From contig CAWADK010000004.1 in assembly GCA_963780715.1 (NCBI GenBank), positions 1 to 64,000 on the forward strand: a stretch of DNA of 64,000 nucleotides. The letters are read 5' to 3'. How positions within the stretch are numbered: the stretch's first letter is position 1; every line of letters begins with the position of its first letter. Below, piece after piece: positions 18,252-27,448 of the stretch. A program made the position numbers and the translations under genes. Below the pieces are notes generated by a model. The model was not told the DNA's origin and made no database searches. It saw only the letters and a program-made list of their open reading frames with translations. The DNA is from JALORV01 sp963780715 (GTDB lineage: Bacteria > Pseudomonadota > Gammaproteobacteria > Burkholderiales > Burkholderiaceae_F).

Positions 18252-19571
18252 ATGGCACAGCTCCCGACCGATCACCCGCTTCGACGTGACCTGGCCGACG
18301 AAGTTCACGCGCGACCGCCGGCTGCTGTGGCGAGCCCCGCCGTCGTGTCCATGCTCGCGCTGTCGGATGTGCCGGCAGAGCACGTCCTCGAGGCGGTCAT
18401 CGAACTGGCACGCAGCAACGGCGTCGACGCGGTCGCCGCGCCCCGGGCTGCACACACGGTCGTCGAACTTCCAGCCCTGCGCATCAAGTGGGAGCGTCAC
18501 GGCGAGTTCTCGAGCCTGACGCTCGTTGCGCCGGCGCCGGTCGCAACGCTCGGCGAGGTGAGCGGCGCGGCCTACCCGTCGGCGTTCGACATGGTGCCGT
18601 CCGACTGGCTGGCGCGGCTTCCCGGTCGCGTCATCGCGGCGGCCGACATCCTCGTGCTGCCGTCCGGAGCCGATGCGCCGCGACCCGACGACTTCGCACA
18701 TCTCTTCGACCGCGATGCGCTGGCAGGCTCGTCGATCCTCGACGCGGCCGCCTGGGTGTTCACGGATTTCGTGGTCCGTCCGGACGGGCGCAGCCGCTGG
18801 CTGGTCCTTAATGTCCGCATGGGTCGTGCGCAGGCGGCGCGCACGGTACAGCGGGTCATCGAGGTCGAGGTCTACCGCATGGTGGCGCTGCTCGGTTTCC
18901 CGCTGGCGCGGGCCGCGTTCGGCGAACTCAACCGCGTCGAGCAGGAACTCGAGACCATTACCTCCGCCACGGCAGCGCTGCACGCCGAGGCCGCGACGCA
19001 GGCCACGCAGGACGAGGAGCGGCGTCTCCTCGACGAGCTGTCGCGCGTGGCCGCCGAAGTCGAGCGCATGACCGCGGCGAGTGCGTTTCGCTACTCGGCC
19101 TCGCAGGCGTACTGGGAGATCGTGCGCTCGCGCGTCGCGGAGCTGCGCGAGCAGCGGTTGGGCGACCTGCGGACTTTGAGTGGCTTCCTGAGCCGGCGCC
19201 TGGCGCCGGCGATGAACTCCTGCGCAGCGGCGGCGCGCCGCCAGGAAGCGCTGTCGGCCCGCATCGAACGCGCCGGCAGCCTGCTGCGCACCCGCGTCGA
19301 CATCGCGCGCGAGGAACAGAACCAGCAGCTGCTCGCCGCGATGGACCGCCGCAGCAAGCTGCAGCTGCGCCTGCAGCAGACGGTCGAGGGTCTGTCGGTG
19401 GCAGCGATCGCCTACTACATGGTCGGGCTGGCCGGTTACCTGCTGAAGCCGCTGGCAACGGTGTGGCCCGGGTTGAAGACGGAATGGATCACGGCTGCGC
19501 TGATCCCGATCATTGCCTTCGCGGTGTGGCGGGGCGTGACCCGGATCCGCCGGCGCATCAAGGTCGACTGA
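18252..19571 (+). CDS. DUF3422 family membrane-anchored protein
   Basis: A 439-residue protein of the DUF3422 family, whose function is unknown. It opens MAQLPTDHPLRRDLADEVHARPP, a typical family start. Long alpha-helical, coiled-coil-like stretches rich in Glu/Arg/Ala occupy about residues 225-385. Two hydrophobic segments at the C-terminus (about 380-400 and 415-428) probably anchor it in the inner membrane with most of the protein in the cytoplasm. It sits between crtC and crtB in the middle of the carotenoid genes, convergent with crtB (7 bp gap). A link to pigment-complex assembly is only suggested by position. Confidence 0.85.
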   Translation: MAQLPTDHPLRRDLADEVHARPPAAVASPAVVSMLALSDVPAEHVLEAVIELARSNGVDAVAAPRAAHTVVELPALRIKWERHGEFSSLTLVAPAPVATLGEVSGAAYPSAFDMVPSDWLARLPGRVIAAADILVLPSGADAPRPDDFAHLFDRDALAGSSILDAAAWVFTDFVVRPDGRSRWLVLNVRMGRAQAARTVQRVIEVEVYRMVALLGFPLARAAFGELNRVEQELETITSATAALHAEAATQATQDEERRLLDELSRVAAEVERMTAASAFRYSASQAYWEIVRSRVAELREQRLGDLRTLSGFLSRRLAPAMNSCAAAARRQEALSARIERAGSLLRTRVDIAREEQNQQLLAAMDRRSKLQLRLQQTVEGLSVAAIAYYMVGLAGYLLKPLATVWPGLKTEWITAALIPIIAFAVWRGVTRIRRRIKVD

Positions 19572-19578
19572 CGCCGCT

Positions 19579-20658
19579 TCAGGGGAGCCGGCGCGGCGTG
19601 GCCGGCGCGTAGGCCAGCCGGTCGCGATGGCCGAGGTCCTCGAACAACGCGACCACACGCAGCAGGCGCTGGTCGTAGCGCCACCACGCGGCCGGCATGC
19701 GCGCGGCGACGGGATGCGGCATGCGTTGCACCGCGTCGACCAGGAACAGAATCGCATCGAGCGTCTGCACCGACACCTCATGCTTCAGGCTCCGTCCGAC
19801 CGACAGCGCCTGCGACAGCAGTACCGCTTTGCGCCGCGCCGGCACAACTGCGCGGCTGGCAACGGCGTCGCATCCACGCCGCCGCACTTCGTGACCGATT
19901 TCCGCGTACAGCAGGCGAGCCGCCCGGATCGCCGGGCGGCATCCGCGCGGCAGAGCCGCGATGCCCGCATCGGCCTGCCGGTAGAGTCGATCGGCCGCGA
20001 CGAGGACGCGCTCGATGACGCGCGCCAGTGCCGCGCTGTGGGCCGGCGTCTGCAGCCAGGCGTCCGGGTCGAGCCCTTCTTCGCGCATCCACGCGCGTGG
20101 CAGATAGAGCCGCCCGCGCGAGGCGTCTTCGCCGACATCGCGCGCAATGTTGGTGAGCTGCATCGCGACGCCGAGGTCGCACGCGCGCGCCACGGCATCA
20201 ACGACCCGCACGCCCATCAAGAGCGCCATCATCGCGCCGACCGTGCCGGCCACGCGCGCGGCGTAGTCCGTCAACTGCTCCAGCGTTTCGTACTGGCGCC
20301 CACCGGCGTCCCACTCGAAGCCTTCCAGCAGCGCCTCGAGCAGCGTGCGCGGCACGGCATGGTTGCGGACGACATCCGCCAGCGCGCGATCGACCGGGAA
20401 TGGCAGTGGCTCCGCCGCATAGATGCCGTCGAGCCGCGTACGCAGCTGACGCAACGCACGCTCGTAGTCATCGCCCAGATCGATGGCGTCATCGGCCAGC
20501 CGGCAAAAGGCATAGAGCGCCGTTGCGTCTGCGCGCACGCCGGCCGGCAGCACGCGCGAGGCGAGGAAGAACGTCAGGGATCCGCCGCGCAGCAGCGCGG
20601 CGCAGGCGGCCGCATCGCCGGCCGTCGCGTGAGGCGGCTCAGACGAACGCGGTGACAT
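19579..20658 (-). CDS. crtB: Phytoene synthase
   Basis: Condenses two GGPP to phytoene, the first committed carotenoid step. The start is taken at the ATG at 20658, 20 bp inside the end of crtI, giving 359 residues. An earlier in-frame start would overlap crtI by 150 bp and lacks family similarity. Both prenyl-diphosphate Asp motifs are present: LADDAIDLGDD and NIARDVGED. The HxxxP-type beginning GGSLTFFLASRVLP is also visible. It is translated after crtI in the same operon. Confidence 0.93.
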   Translation of the reverse strand: MSPRSSEPPHATAGDAAACAALLRGGSLTFFLASRVLPAGVRADATALYAFCRLADDAIDLGDDYERALRQLRTRLDGIYAAEPLPFPVDRALADVVRNHAVPRTLLEALLEGFEWDAGGRQYETLEQLTDYAARVAGTVGAMMALLMGVRVVDAVARACDLGVAMQLTNIARDVGEDASRGRLYLPRAWMREEGLDPDAWLQTPAHSAALARVIERVLVAADRLYRQADAGIAALPRGCRPAIRAARLLYAEIGHEVRRRGCDAVASRAVVPARRKAVLLSQALSVGRSLKHEVSVQTLDAILFLVDAVQRMPHPVAARMPAAWWRYDQRLLRVVALFEDLGHRDRLAYAPATPRRLP

Positions 20659-22171
20659 CGGGAACCACGCTGTCGAGAATCCGGGCGGACGACAGGACCC
20701 CGGGCAGGCCCGCGCCCGGGTGCGTGCCGGCGCCAACGAGGTACAGCCCGTCGAGCTCCTCGCTGCGGTTGTGCGGACGGAACCAGGCACTCTGCGTCAG
20801 CACCGGCTCGAAGCTGAACGCCGCACCCTTGGGCGAGAGCAACCGATCGCGGAAGTCGAGCGGCGTCATCACCCGCGAGGTGACGATCGCGTCGCGCAGG
20901 CCCGGCAGCAGCGTCGCCTCGAGGTGACGTTCGATCGCCTGCCGATAGGGCTCTGCCCGCGCGGCCCAGTCCACACCGCTGTCCAGGTGCGGCACTGGCG
21001 ACAGCACGTAGAACGCATCGCCGCCCGCGGGCGCCAGGGAGGGATCGGTGGCGGTCGGCCGGTGCAGGTAAAGGCTGAAGTCCGATGCCAGCACTTTGCG
21101 CTCGAAGATGTCGTCGAGCAGTTCCTGGTAGCGCGGCCCGACCAGGATCGTGTGATGCGGGACGTCGTCGTAGCGCCGGCGCGTGCCGAAGTACCAGACG
21201 AAAAGACTCATCGAGTATTTCGCGCGCCCGAGCTTGCGGTCGTTCCAGCGGCGGCGCGGCAGGTCGCGCAGCAAATGTCCGTACGTCCAGGCCGGATCGG
21301 CGTTGGAGACCACGACATCGGCCTTGATCTGCTCACCGCTCGCAAGCTGCACTCCGGTCGCGCGGCCTAACTGATGCGTGATGGCCGTGACCTCGGCGTT
21401 CATGCGCACCGAGTTGCCCTGGCCTTCAATGAGGCGCACGAGCCCGTCGACGAGACGGTTGGTGCCGCCCATCGCGCAGTGCACGCCGTAGCGGCGCTCC
21501 AGAAAGGCGATCAGCCCGTAGATCGACGTGACGCTGAATGGATTCCCGCCGACGAACAGCGGGTGGAAGCTGAACACGAAGCGCAGGCGCTCGTTCTGGA
21601 GGTAACGCGAGACCATGCCGTGGACGCTGCGCTGGCTGCCGAGGCGAACCATCTTGGGCAGGATCCGCGCCATGTCGAGCCACGAATCGAACGGCACATG
21701 GCCGAGCTGCTCGAAGCCGACCTTGTAGACCGCTTCGCTCGCGCGCATGAAGGCGTCGTAGCCGGTGACGTCGTCCGCCGAGAACCGCGCGATCTGCGCG
21801 CGCATGGCCTGCGGATCGGACGAGCAGTCGAACGTCGCGCCGTCGTCGAAGCGGATGCGGTAAAACGGCTCGATCGGGCGCAGTTCGACGTCATCGGCGA
21901 GGCGGCGGCCTGCCAGCGACCAGAGCTCTTCGAACAGGAATGGCGCGGTGACGATCGTCGGGCCGGCATCGAAGGTGTAGCCGTCCTGCCGGAACACGTA
22001 GGCGCGGCCGCCCGGAGCGTCCAGCCGCTCGAGCACCGTGACGCGATAGCCGCGCGCGCCAAGCCGTACCGCGGCGGCCAGCCCACCGAAGCCGCTGCCG
22101 ATGACAACGGCATGGGCATGGCGGCGACCTTTCGTGGTGGCGGGAGCGGCCGGAAGGAAGCTCGCGTACAT
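20639..22171 (-). CDS. crtI: Phytoene desaturase
   Basis: FAD-dependent desaturase converting phytoene to neurosporene or lycopene. The product has 510 residues. The N-terminal dinucleotide fold VIGSGFGGLAAAVRLGARG is at about 23-41, and the C-terminal signature LYLVGAGTHPGAGLPGVL is intact. The first 20 residues are variable, so an internal start is possible. A tandem PpsR-type operator lies 20-62 bp upstream. Confidence 0.95.
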   Translation of the reverse strand: MYASFLPAAPATTKGRRHAHAVVIGSGFGGLAAAVRLGARGYRVTVLERLDAPGGRAYVFRQDGYTFDAGPTIVTAPFLFEELWSLAGRRLADDVELRPIEPFYRIRFDDGATFDCSSDPQAMRAQIARFSADDVTGYDAFMRASEAVYKVGFEQLGHVPFDSWLDMARILPKMVRLGSQRSVHGMVSRYLQNERLRFVFSFHPLFVGGNPFSVTSIYGLIAFLERRYGVHCAMGGTNRLVDGLVRLIEGQGNSVRMNAEVTAITHQLGRATGVQLASGEQIKADVVVSNADPAWTYGHLLRDLPRRRWNDRKLGRAKYSMSLFVWYFGTRRRYDDVPHHTILVGPRYQELLDDIFERKVLASDFSLYLHRPTATDPSLAPAGGDAFYVLSPVPHLDSGVDWAARAEPYRQAIERHLEATLLPGLRDAIVTSRVMTPLDFRDRLLSPKGAAFSFEPVLTQSAWFRPHNRSEELDGLYLVGAGTHPGAGLPGVLSSARILDSVVPDVTAFV

Positions 22172-22190
22172 GACGCAGCCACAATAGCAG

Positions 22191-22233
22191 TGTCATGTCT
22201 GCTTGTCAGCTTTTGTGTAAAGCAATACTTACA
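22191..22233 (-). promoter_or_regulatory. Tandem PpsR-type operators upstream of crtI
   Basis: A perfect TGT-N12-ACA at 22216-22233 and a near match TGT-N12-TCA at 22191-22208 lie 25 bp apart (start to start), just before crtI. On the minus strand the perfect site ends in TTTACA, a plausible -35; the -10 is weak. The spacing matches the pairs at bchC and bchE. Confidence 0.7.
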
Positions 22234-22243
22234 GACGCTCTGT

Positions 22244-23152
22244 CTACCGGCGCAGCACGCCGTGGCGGCGCGCGAAGTCGAAAACGGCCGCGGCGACTTC
22301 CGCCGGCGCTTCCTCATGCATCAGGTGGCCGTAACCCGGCATCCGCCGCACTTCGGCCCGCGGCAGTTGCTCCGCAACCACCTGCGCCTCGACCGGACTC
22401 ACGGTCCGATCCCGGCCACCAGCCAGCAGCGCGACCGGAACGTCAAGCCGCGCCAGGTCACGCTCGAGCGCGGCGAGATCCCAGGCGGCCATCATGCCGA
22501 GAACCCCGGCGATATGCGATGGATCGCGGACCAGGCGCGCGTAGCCATCGACGCCCGCCGGGTCCAGGTTGGAGCCGGTGCTGTCGATCAGGCGCTGCAC
22601 GGCCGCCCGGTCGGCGGCACGCCATGCCAGCAGCTGCGGTACCCAGGGCGTGGCCGCCAGCAGCTTGGCGAAGGGAGAGAAGACCGCTCCCGGCAGGCCG
22701 CGAAACGGCAGAAAGGCGCCGTTCAGGCTGACGAATGCCCGCAGGTCGAGCGCCTTGTCGATGCACAGGCGCGCAAGGATCGCGGCGCCGGCCGAGTGCC
22801 CGAGGCCCAGGACGGGCCGGCGGTCGAGCGCGGCCAGCAGTTGCCGCACGCTGTCGGCAATGCGCGGCAACGAGAGGCCGGACGCAGCGGGCCGCTCGGT
22901 GAAGCCATGGCCCGGAAGCTCGGGCGCGACCACGGTAAATCGCTTTGCGAGTAGCGGACTCAGTTCGCGCCATGAATGGGTCGAGGCTCCGGTCCCGTGC
23001 AGCAGCAACGCCACCGGCCCGCGGCCACTGACTTGCACATGCCAGCGCAATCCGCCTGCCACGACAAAGCGGCTCGCGCCACGGTTGGGCCAGTCGCGGC
23101 CATCGACATTCCAGTCCAGCGCAGCGTCGTGCGTGCGCGCCGGGTTACGCAT
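22244..23152 (-). CDS. bchO: BchO, alpha/beta hydrolase of the bacteriochlorophyll cluster
   Basis: An alpha/beta-hydrolase-fold protein associated with Mg-chelatase genes; its exact reaction is unknown. The ATG at 23152 gives about 302 residues (MRNPARTHDAALDW), typical of BchO. The sequence before it is not family-like, although no strong ribosome-binding site is seen. The nucleophile elbow GHSAGA, an oxyanion-type LLHGTGASTHSW and a C-terminal catalytic His (GYGHLMHEE) are present. It lies 44 bp after bchJ in the bchE-J-O operon. Confidence 0.88.
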   Translation of the reverse strand: MRNPARTHDAALDWNVDGRDWPNRGASRFVVAGGLRWHVQVSGRGPVALLLHGTGASTHSWRELSPLLAKRFTVVAPELPGHGFTERPAASGLSLPRIADSVRQLLAALDRRPVLGLGHSAGAAILARLCIDKALDLRAFVSLNGAFLPFRGLPGAVFSPFAKLLAATPWVPQLLAWRAADRAAVQRLIDSTGSNLDPAGVDGYARLVRDPSHIAGVLGMMAAWDLAALERDLARLDVPVALLAGGRDRTVSPVEAQVVAEQLPRAEVRRMPGYGHLMHEEAPAEVAAAVFDFARRHGVLRR

Positions 23153-23196
23153 GCCGGGATCGCCGCGCCCCCGTCGTCGAACGCTCGCGCCGGGAG

Positions 23197-23871
23197 TCAC
23201 TGCGCTACGGCCCGATGTTCTTCGGGGGAAACCGCCGACGCGCACGCTCCGTTCGCAGCGTGCGACCAGCACACTTCGAATATGCACGCGGGCGCGCCGG
23301 CTGCTTCGCAGCTGGTTTCAACGACCGTCGAATTGCGACTGACCAGCGCGCAGAAGAGCCGCTCGAAGGTCGCGGCGTAGTAGTCGCATTGCGGCTCGTC
23401 CGCGCGCACGGAGCGCGCGAGCGGGTTGCCGGAGATCGACACTCGTACCGGCGAATAACCGAGCACCTCGAACCGGCCACTGCCGGCGAAGGTCCAGGCA
23501 TGACGTGCGATCGCGGCGAGCAGCACTCGGGCAGCCAGTGTGGGCGGCAGGGACTTCAACAACCACTGCACTGGACGCGGAATCCGGTGCGCGAGCAGGT
23601 AGTCCCCGGTGCGTCGGCCCGCCTCACGCGCCACGTCACGCGACGCTGCAGCGTCAAGCGTCGCGCGCAGCTCGGTGTGCAGGCGTATCACTTCCGCTTC
23701 GTCGACCATCTGCGTCGGCAGTGCGTCGACGTACTGTGCCAGGCCGGCGCGCGTGAAGATCGCGGCCATGCGCGGGGCGCCGAAGCGTTCAACGAGTACC
23801 TCGGCAACGCGTGTCACTGCATTGGGTCCGATGCGAGGCGACGGCACTTCGTGAACCATGGTCGCCATCAT
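23197..23871 (-). CDS. bchJ: BchJ, V4R-domain bacteriochlorophyll biosynthesis protein
   Basis: A 224-residue protein from the ATG at 23871 (MMATMVHEVPSPRIGPNAV), with a V4R-like fold in the C-terminal half and cysteines in ETSCEAAGAPACIFEVCW. The gene was historically called 4-vinyl (8-vinyl) reductase. Current knowledge favours an accessory or substrate-handling role, so the name should not be read as a proven activity. It follows bchE by 22 bp. Confidence 0.87.
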   Translation of the reverse strand: MMATMVHEVPSPRIGPNAVTRVAEVLVERFGAPRMAAIFTRAGLAQYVDALPTQMVDEAEVIRLHTELRATLDAAASRDVAREAGRRTGDYLLAHRIPRPVQWLLKSLPPTLAARVLLAAIARHAWTFAGSGRFEVLGYSPVRVSISGNPLARSVRADEPQCDYYAATFERLFCALVSRNSTVVETSCEAAGAPACIFEVCWSHAANGACASAVSPEEHRAVAQ

Positions 23872-23893
23872 CGGTCCGCGGCGAGTCGGTCGG

Positions 23894-25531
23894 TCAGGCC
23901 GGCGCGCGGCTGTCGTTCTCCGCGAGCTGTTCGGTGCCGCCGCCACACGCCATCGCAGCGATCTGCTCACCCTTGCGCCGCTTGTGCTCGATCTTGGGTC
24001 CGTGCATCGTGATCCAGCCCGCGTCGACCTGCGCCAGCGCCTCGGCGTCGACACCATCGATGCGGCGCGTGTTGTCGAACGCGAAGTCGACGTTCTTCTT
24101 GCTCTGCGGACCCCAGTAGCCGACGCGACCCAGGTCGTAGAACGTGCGCTGGAATCCGCTCTTTGCGAATGCCTTCAGGCACCCCATCAGGTAGCTGCGC
24201 CGCCGCTTGTCCCTGGTCCACGGATACTGCAGGAACGCCTTGTTCATGAAGAAACGGCGATAGTTCGCCATCACGCGATCGAGCAGTTCGGCGCGGTCCA
24301 TCGCGTCGGGCTTCATGATCGGCGTGACGAAGTTGTACTTCTCGAAGTCGAACACCTCGACCTTGTCGCCGAGCTCCTGGAACAGGTCCGAGAACGGCCA
24401 TGGCGTGTACATCGCCCAGTTGGCCATGTCGGGGTTCCAGTCGCGCGCCATCCGGTAGGTCTCTTCCAGCGTCTCGGCCGTCTCGTTCTCGAGGCCCACG
24501 ATGAACTGCGCTTCGCTGACGATGCCGGCGTCGCGCAGGAGCTGGATCGCCTTCTTGTTCTGCGCGATCGTGGTTTCCTTGTTGAAGCGGTCGAGCTTCA
24601 GCTGCGCCGCCGCCTCGGTGCCGAGCGACACATGCACGAGCCCGGCGCGCCGGAACATCGGCAGCAGCTTTTCGTCGCGCAGGATGTCGGTCACGCGCGT
24701 GTTGATGCCCCACTGCACGCCGAGGTCGCGCGCGATCAGTTCCTCGCAGAACGCGATGAACTTCTTGCGGTGGATCGTCGGCTCCTCGTCGGCGAGGATG
24801 AAGAACCCGACGTCGTGCTCACGCACCAGCGTCTCGATCTCGTCGACCACCGCCTTCGGATCGCGTACGCGGTAGTCGCGCCAGAACTTCCACTGGCTGC
24901 AGAAGCTGCACGTGAACGGGCAGCCGCGCGCGAAGTTCGGGATCGCCACGCGCACGCCCATCGGGATGTAGATGTACTTGTCCCACTCGAGGATGCCCCA
25001 GTCGGGCAGGATGCGGTCCAGATCCGCGATCGGCGGCTCGGCCGGTGTCGCAATGACTTTGCCGTCCGCGAGATAGGCAATGCCCTTCACCGCGCCGCGG
25101 TCCGCGGCCCAGGTGCCGTCGTCGACCGCGCGCACCAGGTTCAGGAACACCTGTTCGCCTTCGCCGCGCACGACCACGTCGATCCAGGGCGCTTCGCGCA
25201 GCACCTGCGGATACATGAACGTGCCGTGGATGCCACCCAGCACCGTGACTATCGTCGGGTCGACCTCCTTGGCGATGGCGAGCAGCCGCTCGGCCTTGTA
25301 GATCGCCGGCGTGATCGCGGTGCAGCCGACGATGTCCGGGCGATACGAAGCAATCCGCGCGCGGACCGCGTCATCGCTCAGGTGATGCGTCATCGCATCG
25401 ACGAAGACGATTTCCGGATACCCGCCCGCCTTCAGGTAGCCCGCGAGATACGCGACCCAGGCCGGCGGCCAGTTGCCGGCGATCTCGGCGCCGCCGGAGT
25501 GGTAGTTCGGGTGCAGCAGCAGGACGCGCAT
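23894..25531 (-). CDS. bchE: Oxygen-independent Mg-protoporphyrin IX monomethyl ester cyclase (radical SAM)
   Basis: Anaerobic ring-E cyclase, a B12-dependent radical SAM enzyme that does the job of AcsF without O2. The ATG at 25531 (MRVLLLHPNYHSGG) follows GGAGG and gives 545 residues. The N-terminal cobalamin-binding-like domain covers about 1-180. The radical SAM cluster is C204-x3-C208-x2-C211 (CPFTCSFC). Two PpsR-type palindromes lie about 70-110 bp upstream, the second overlapping a TATAGT -10. Confidence 0.95.
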   Translation of the reverse strand: MRVLLLHPNYHSGGAEIAGNWPPAWVAYLAGYLKAGGYPEIVFVDAMTHHLSDDAVRARIASYRPDIVGCTAITPAIYKAERLLAIAKEVDPTIVTVLGGIHGTFMYPQVLREAPWIDVVVRGEGEQVFLNLVRAVDDGTWAADRGAVKGIAYLADGKVIATPAEPPIADLDRILPDWGILEWDKYIYIPMGVRVAIPNFARGCPFTCSFCSQWKFWRDYRVRDPKAVVDEIETLVREHDVGFFILADEEPTIHRKKFIAFCEELIARDLGVQWGINTRVTDILRDEKLLPMFRRAGLVHVSLGTEAAAQLKLDRFNKETTIAQNKKAIQLLRDAGIVSEAQFIVGLENETAETLEETYRMARDWNPDMANWAMYTPWPFSDLFQELGDKVEVFDFEKYNFVTPIMKPDAMDRAELLDRVMANYRRFFMNKAFLQYPWTRDKRRRSYLMGCLKAFAKSGFQRTFYDLGRVGYWGPQSKKNVDFAFDNTRRIDGVDAEALAQVDAGWITMHGPKIEHKRRKGEQIAAMACGGGTEQLAENDSRAPA

Positions 25532-25598
25532 GGGGCCCTCCAGGGCCGAGACCAGGTCGCCCACGCTAGCCAAGCTGCTTCCGGCACACTTGAGCGAT

Positions 25599-25640
25599 GT
25601 CAATTACTATAGACATCGCATGTGTAGCGCAGAATTGACA
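25599..25640 (-). promoter_or_regulatory. Tandem perfect PpsR-type operators upstream of bchE
   Basis: Two perfect TGT-N12-ACA palindromes, 25599-25616 and 25623-25640, lie 24 bp apart (start to start). On the minus strand the promoter-proximal one contains TATAGT, a good -10 candidate; the -35 is poor. This is the strongest operator pair in the window. It fits repression of anaerobic cyclase expression. Confidence 0.75.
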
Positions 25641-25696
25641 CTCCGGCAAGGCCGCATCCCGGTCCTGCACGTGCCAGCGTGCGGGTCCGGCCGGAA

Positions 25697-27448
25697 TCAG
25701 CTCGCGGTCGCCGCCAGCACGGCCCGCGACATCGCGCTGGCATCCGCGTGCGGCAGCGGCAGGTAGCGCGCGCCCAGCTCCCTGGCGACGTGCTCGGCCA
25801 GGGGCTCGGGCCGCGGCGATGTGTCGATCAGCAGCGTCGAGTAGCCGAGCGCCCGGGTTTGGCTTGCGGCGGCGAGTGCGTCCTGCTCGGCCTGCGCGCG
25901 GCCGCCGCTGCCGTCGCGCGCGACGTTGGCACGACCATCGGTCAGGAAGACCAGCACCGGTGTATCGCCCCGCCGAGCGATCGAGCCTGCCAGTTGCGCC
26001 GCCGCCTCCACGCCTGCGGCCAGCGGCGTGCCGCCTCCACCCGGCAGGCCGGCGAGGCTGCGTTTGGCGCGCACCAGGGAGCGGGTCGGCGGCAACACCA
26101 GTTCGGCGCCTTGCCCACGGAACACGACCAACGCGACGCGGTCGCGCCGCACATAGCAGTCGGCCAGCAGCAGCTCGACCGCTCCCTTGGCCTCGGCGAG
26201 GCGATGCAGCGCCTGCGAGCCCGAGGCGTCGACCACGAAGATCGTGGTCGTTTGGCGGTGCTGCTTGGTGCGTGTGATGCGGAAGTCATCCGGCCGCACC
26301 GAGATGCGCGCCTGCGAACCGGGCTGCGAAGTGCTGCGCCGCAGCGCTTGCCAGGGCGCCGCGGCGCGCAACGTTGCGATGACGTTGAGACGCATACCGG
26401 CCCGCAACTCGCCGCGCCGGGTGCCGACGGGTCGACCGCGCAGGCGTGATGCCTGCAGCGCACCGGCGCGGCCATGCCCACGCGCCGGAGTGCGCTGGCG
26501 ATCGCTCATGAGGCGCGCCAGCAGTCCGGCCGGAATGGCGGCCTGTGCCGCCGCGAGCACGACATCGTCGAGCGGGCGATCCGTCGTCGCGTCCTGCTCG
26601 CCCTGCTCGTTCGGCGGCGGCGGGCTGCCGTCCTCGGCGGGCGCTGAATCGGCCTCTTCTGACGGCAACTGCGTGGCGCGCGGCGCGAGCACCAGGCGCG
26701 CTGCCTCGGCGGCATGTTGCGGTTCGACGGTGTCACTGCCATCGAGCGCGGCCAGCACGCGGGCAGCACGCAAGGCCAGCAACGGCGCGCGCAAGGAGCC
26801 GATGCCGAGCGCGGCGGCCGTCGTCGTCAGCGCGCTCACCGTTTGCTCGTCCACACGCATGTGGTGCAGGCGCGCTCGCGCCTGTGCAATGGCGCTCGCA
26901 TCGATCGGGATGGGCAACGCGTCGCGCGCCGATACGGCCGTCAGGTCGAGGTGAAACGCCACGCGGTCGAGCAGCGCGTGCGCGACCGGGTCTTCTTCGT
27001 CCATGCGCTCGTCGAGTGCGACGATGCCGATACGCGCGCGCAGGCGCTGTGCCAGTCCGTCCCGCTCGAGCGCCACCTCGCCTGCGTCGAGCACGCTGGC
27101 AATGCGCGCCGCGGCCGACGGCGCCAGGCGCTCGGCCATCGGCAGGACGACGACCCCGCCATCGGCCTCCGCCAGCAGGCCGCGCTCCGCGATCGGACGT
27201 CCGGCGGTCAGCGTCGCGGTCAAGTCAAGGCCGCCCAGCAGTCGATCGTCGGCGATATGCAGGGGCGCGCGTCGCCACGGCGTGTTTGCGAGCAGCCCTG
27301 CGCGCAAGGCCTCCAGCCAGCGATCACGACCCGGTCCCGGCAGTGCGCGTACCCAGGCGCCACCGAGGCCGGCCGTGTCGACGGCCAGCAGCGCCGCCAC
27401 GCGGGCCGCCTCCGTCCACACGGGGTTATCGGCAGGCGAAGAGCTCAC
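25697..27448 (-). CDS. bchD: Magnesium chelatase subunit D
   Basis: AAA+/VWA subunit that forms the double-ring ATPase with BchI and activates BchH for Mg insertion. The product has 583 residues. The N-terminal AAA+-like region lacks a working P-loop, which is normal for BchD. A Pro/Glu-rich linker (about 255-295) joins it to a C-terminal VWA domain with the MIDAS motif DASGS. The start overlaps the bchI stop (ATGA), giving translational coupling. Confidence 0.95.
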   Translation of the reverse strand: MSSSPADNPVWTEAARVAALLAVDTAGLGGAWVRALPGPGRDRWLEALRAGLLANTPWRRAPLHIADDRLLGGLDLTATLTAGRPIAERGLLAEADGGVVVLPMAERLAPSAAARIASVLDAGEVALERDGLAQRLRARIGIVALDERMDEEDPVAHALLDRVAFHLDLTAVSARDALPIPIDASAIAQARARLHHMRVDEQTVSALTTTAAALGIGSLRAPLLALRAARVLAALDGSDTVEPQHAAEAARLVLAPRATQLPSEEADSAPAEDGSPPPPNEQGEQDATTDRPLDDVVLAAAQAAIPAGLLARLMSDRQRTPARGHGRAGALQASRLRGRPVGTRRGELRAGMRLNVIATLRAAAPWQALRRSTSQPGSQARISVRPDDFRITRTKQHRQTTTIFVVDASGSQALHRLAEAKGAVELLLADCYVRRDRVALVVFRGQGAELVLPPTRSLVRAKRSLAGLPGGGGTPLAAGVEAAAQLAGSIARRGDTPVLVFLTDGRANVARDGSGGRAQAEQDALAAASQTRALGYSTLLIDTSPRPEPLAEHVARELGARYLPLPHADASAMSRAVLAATAS

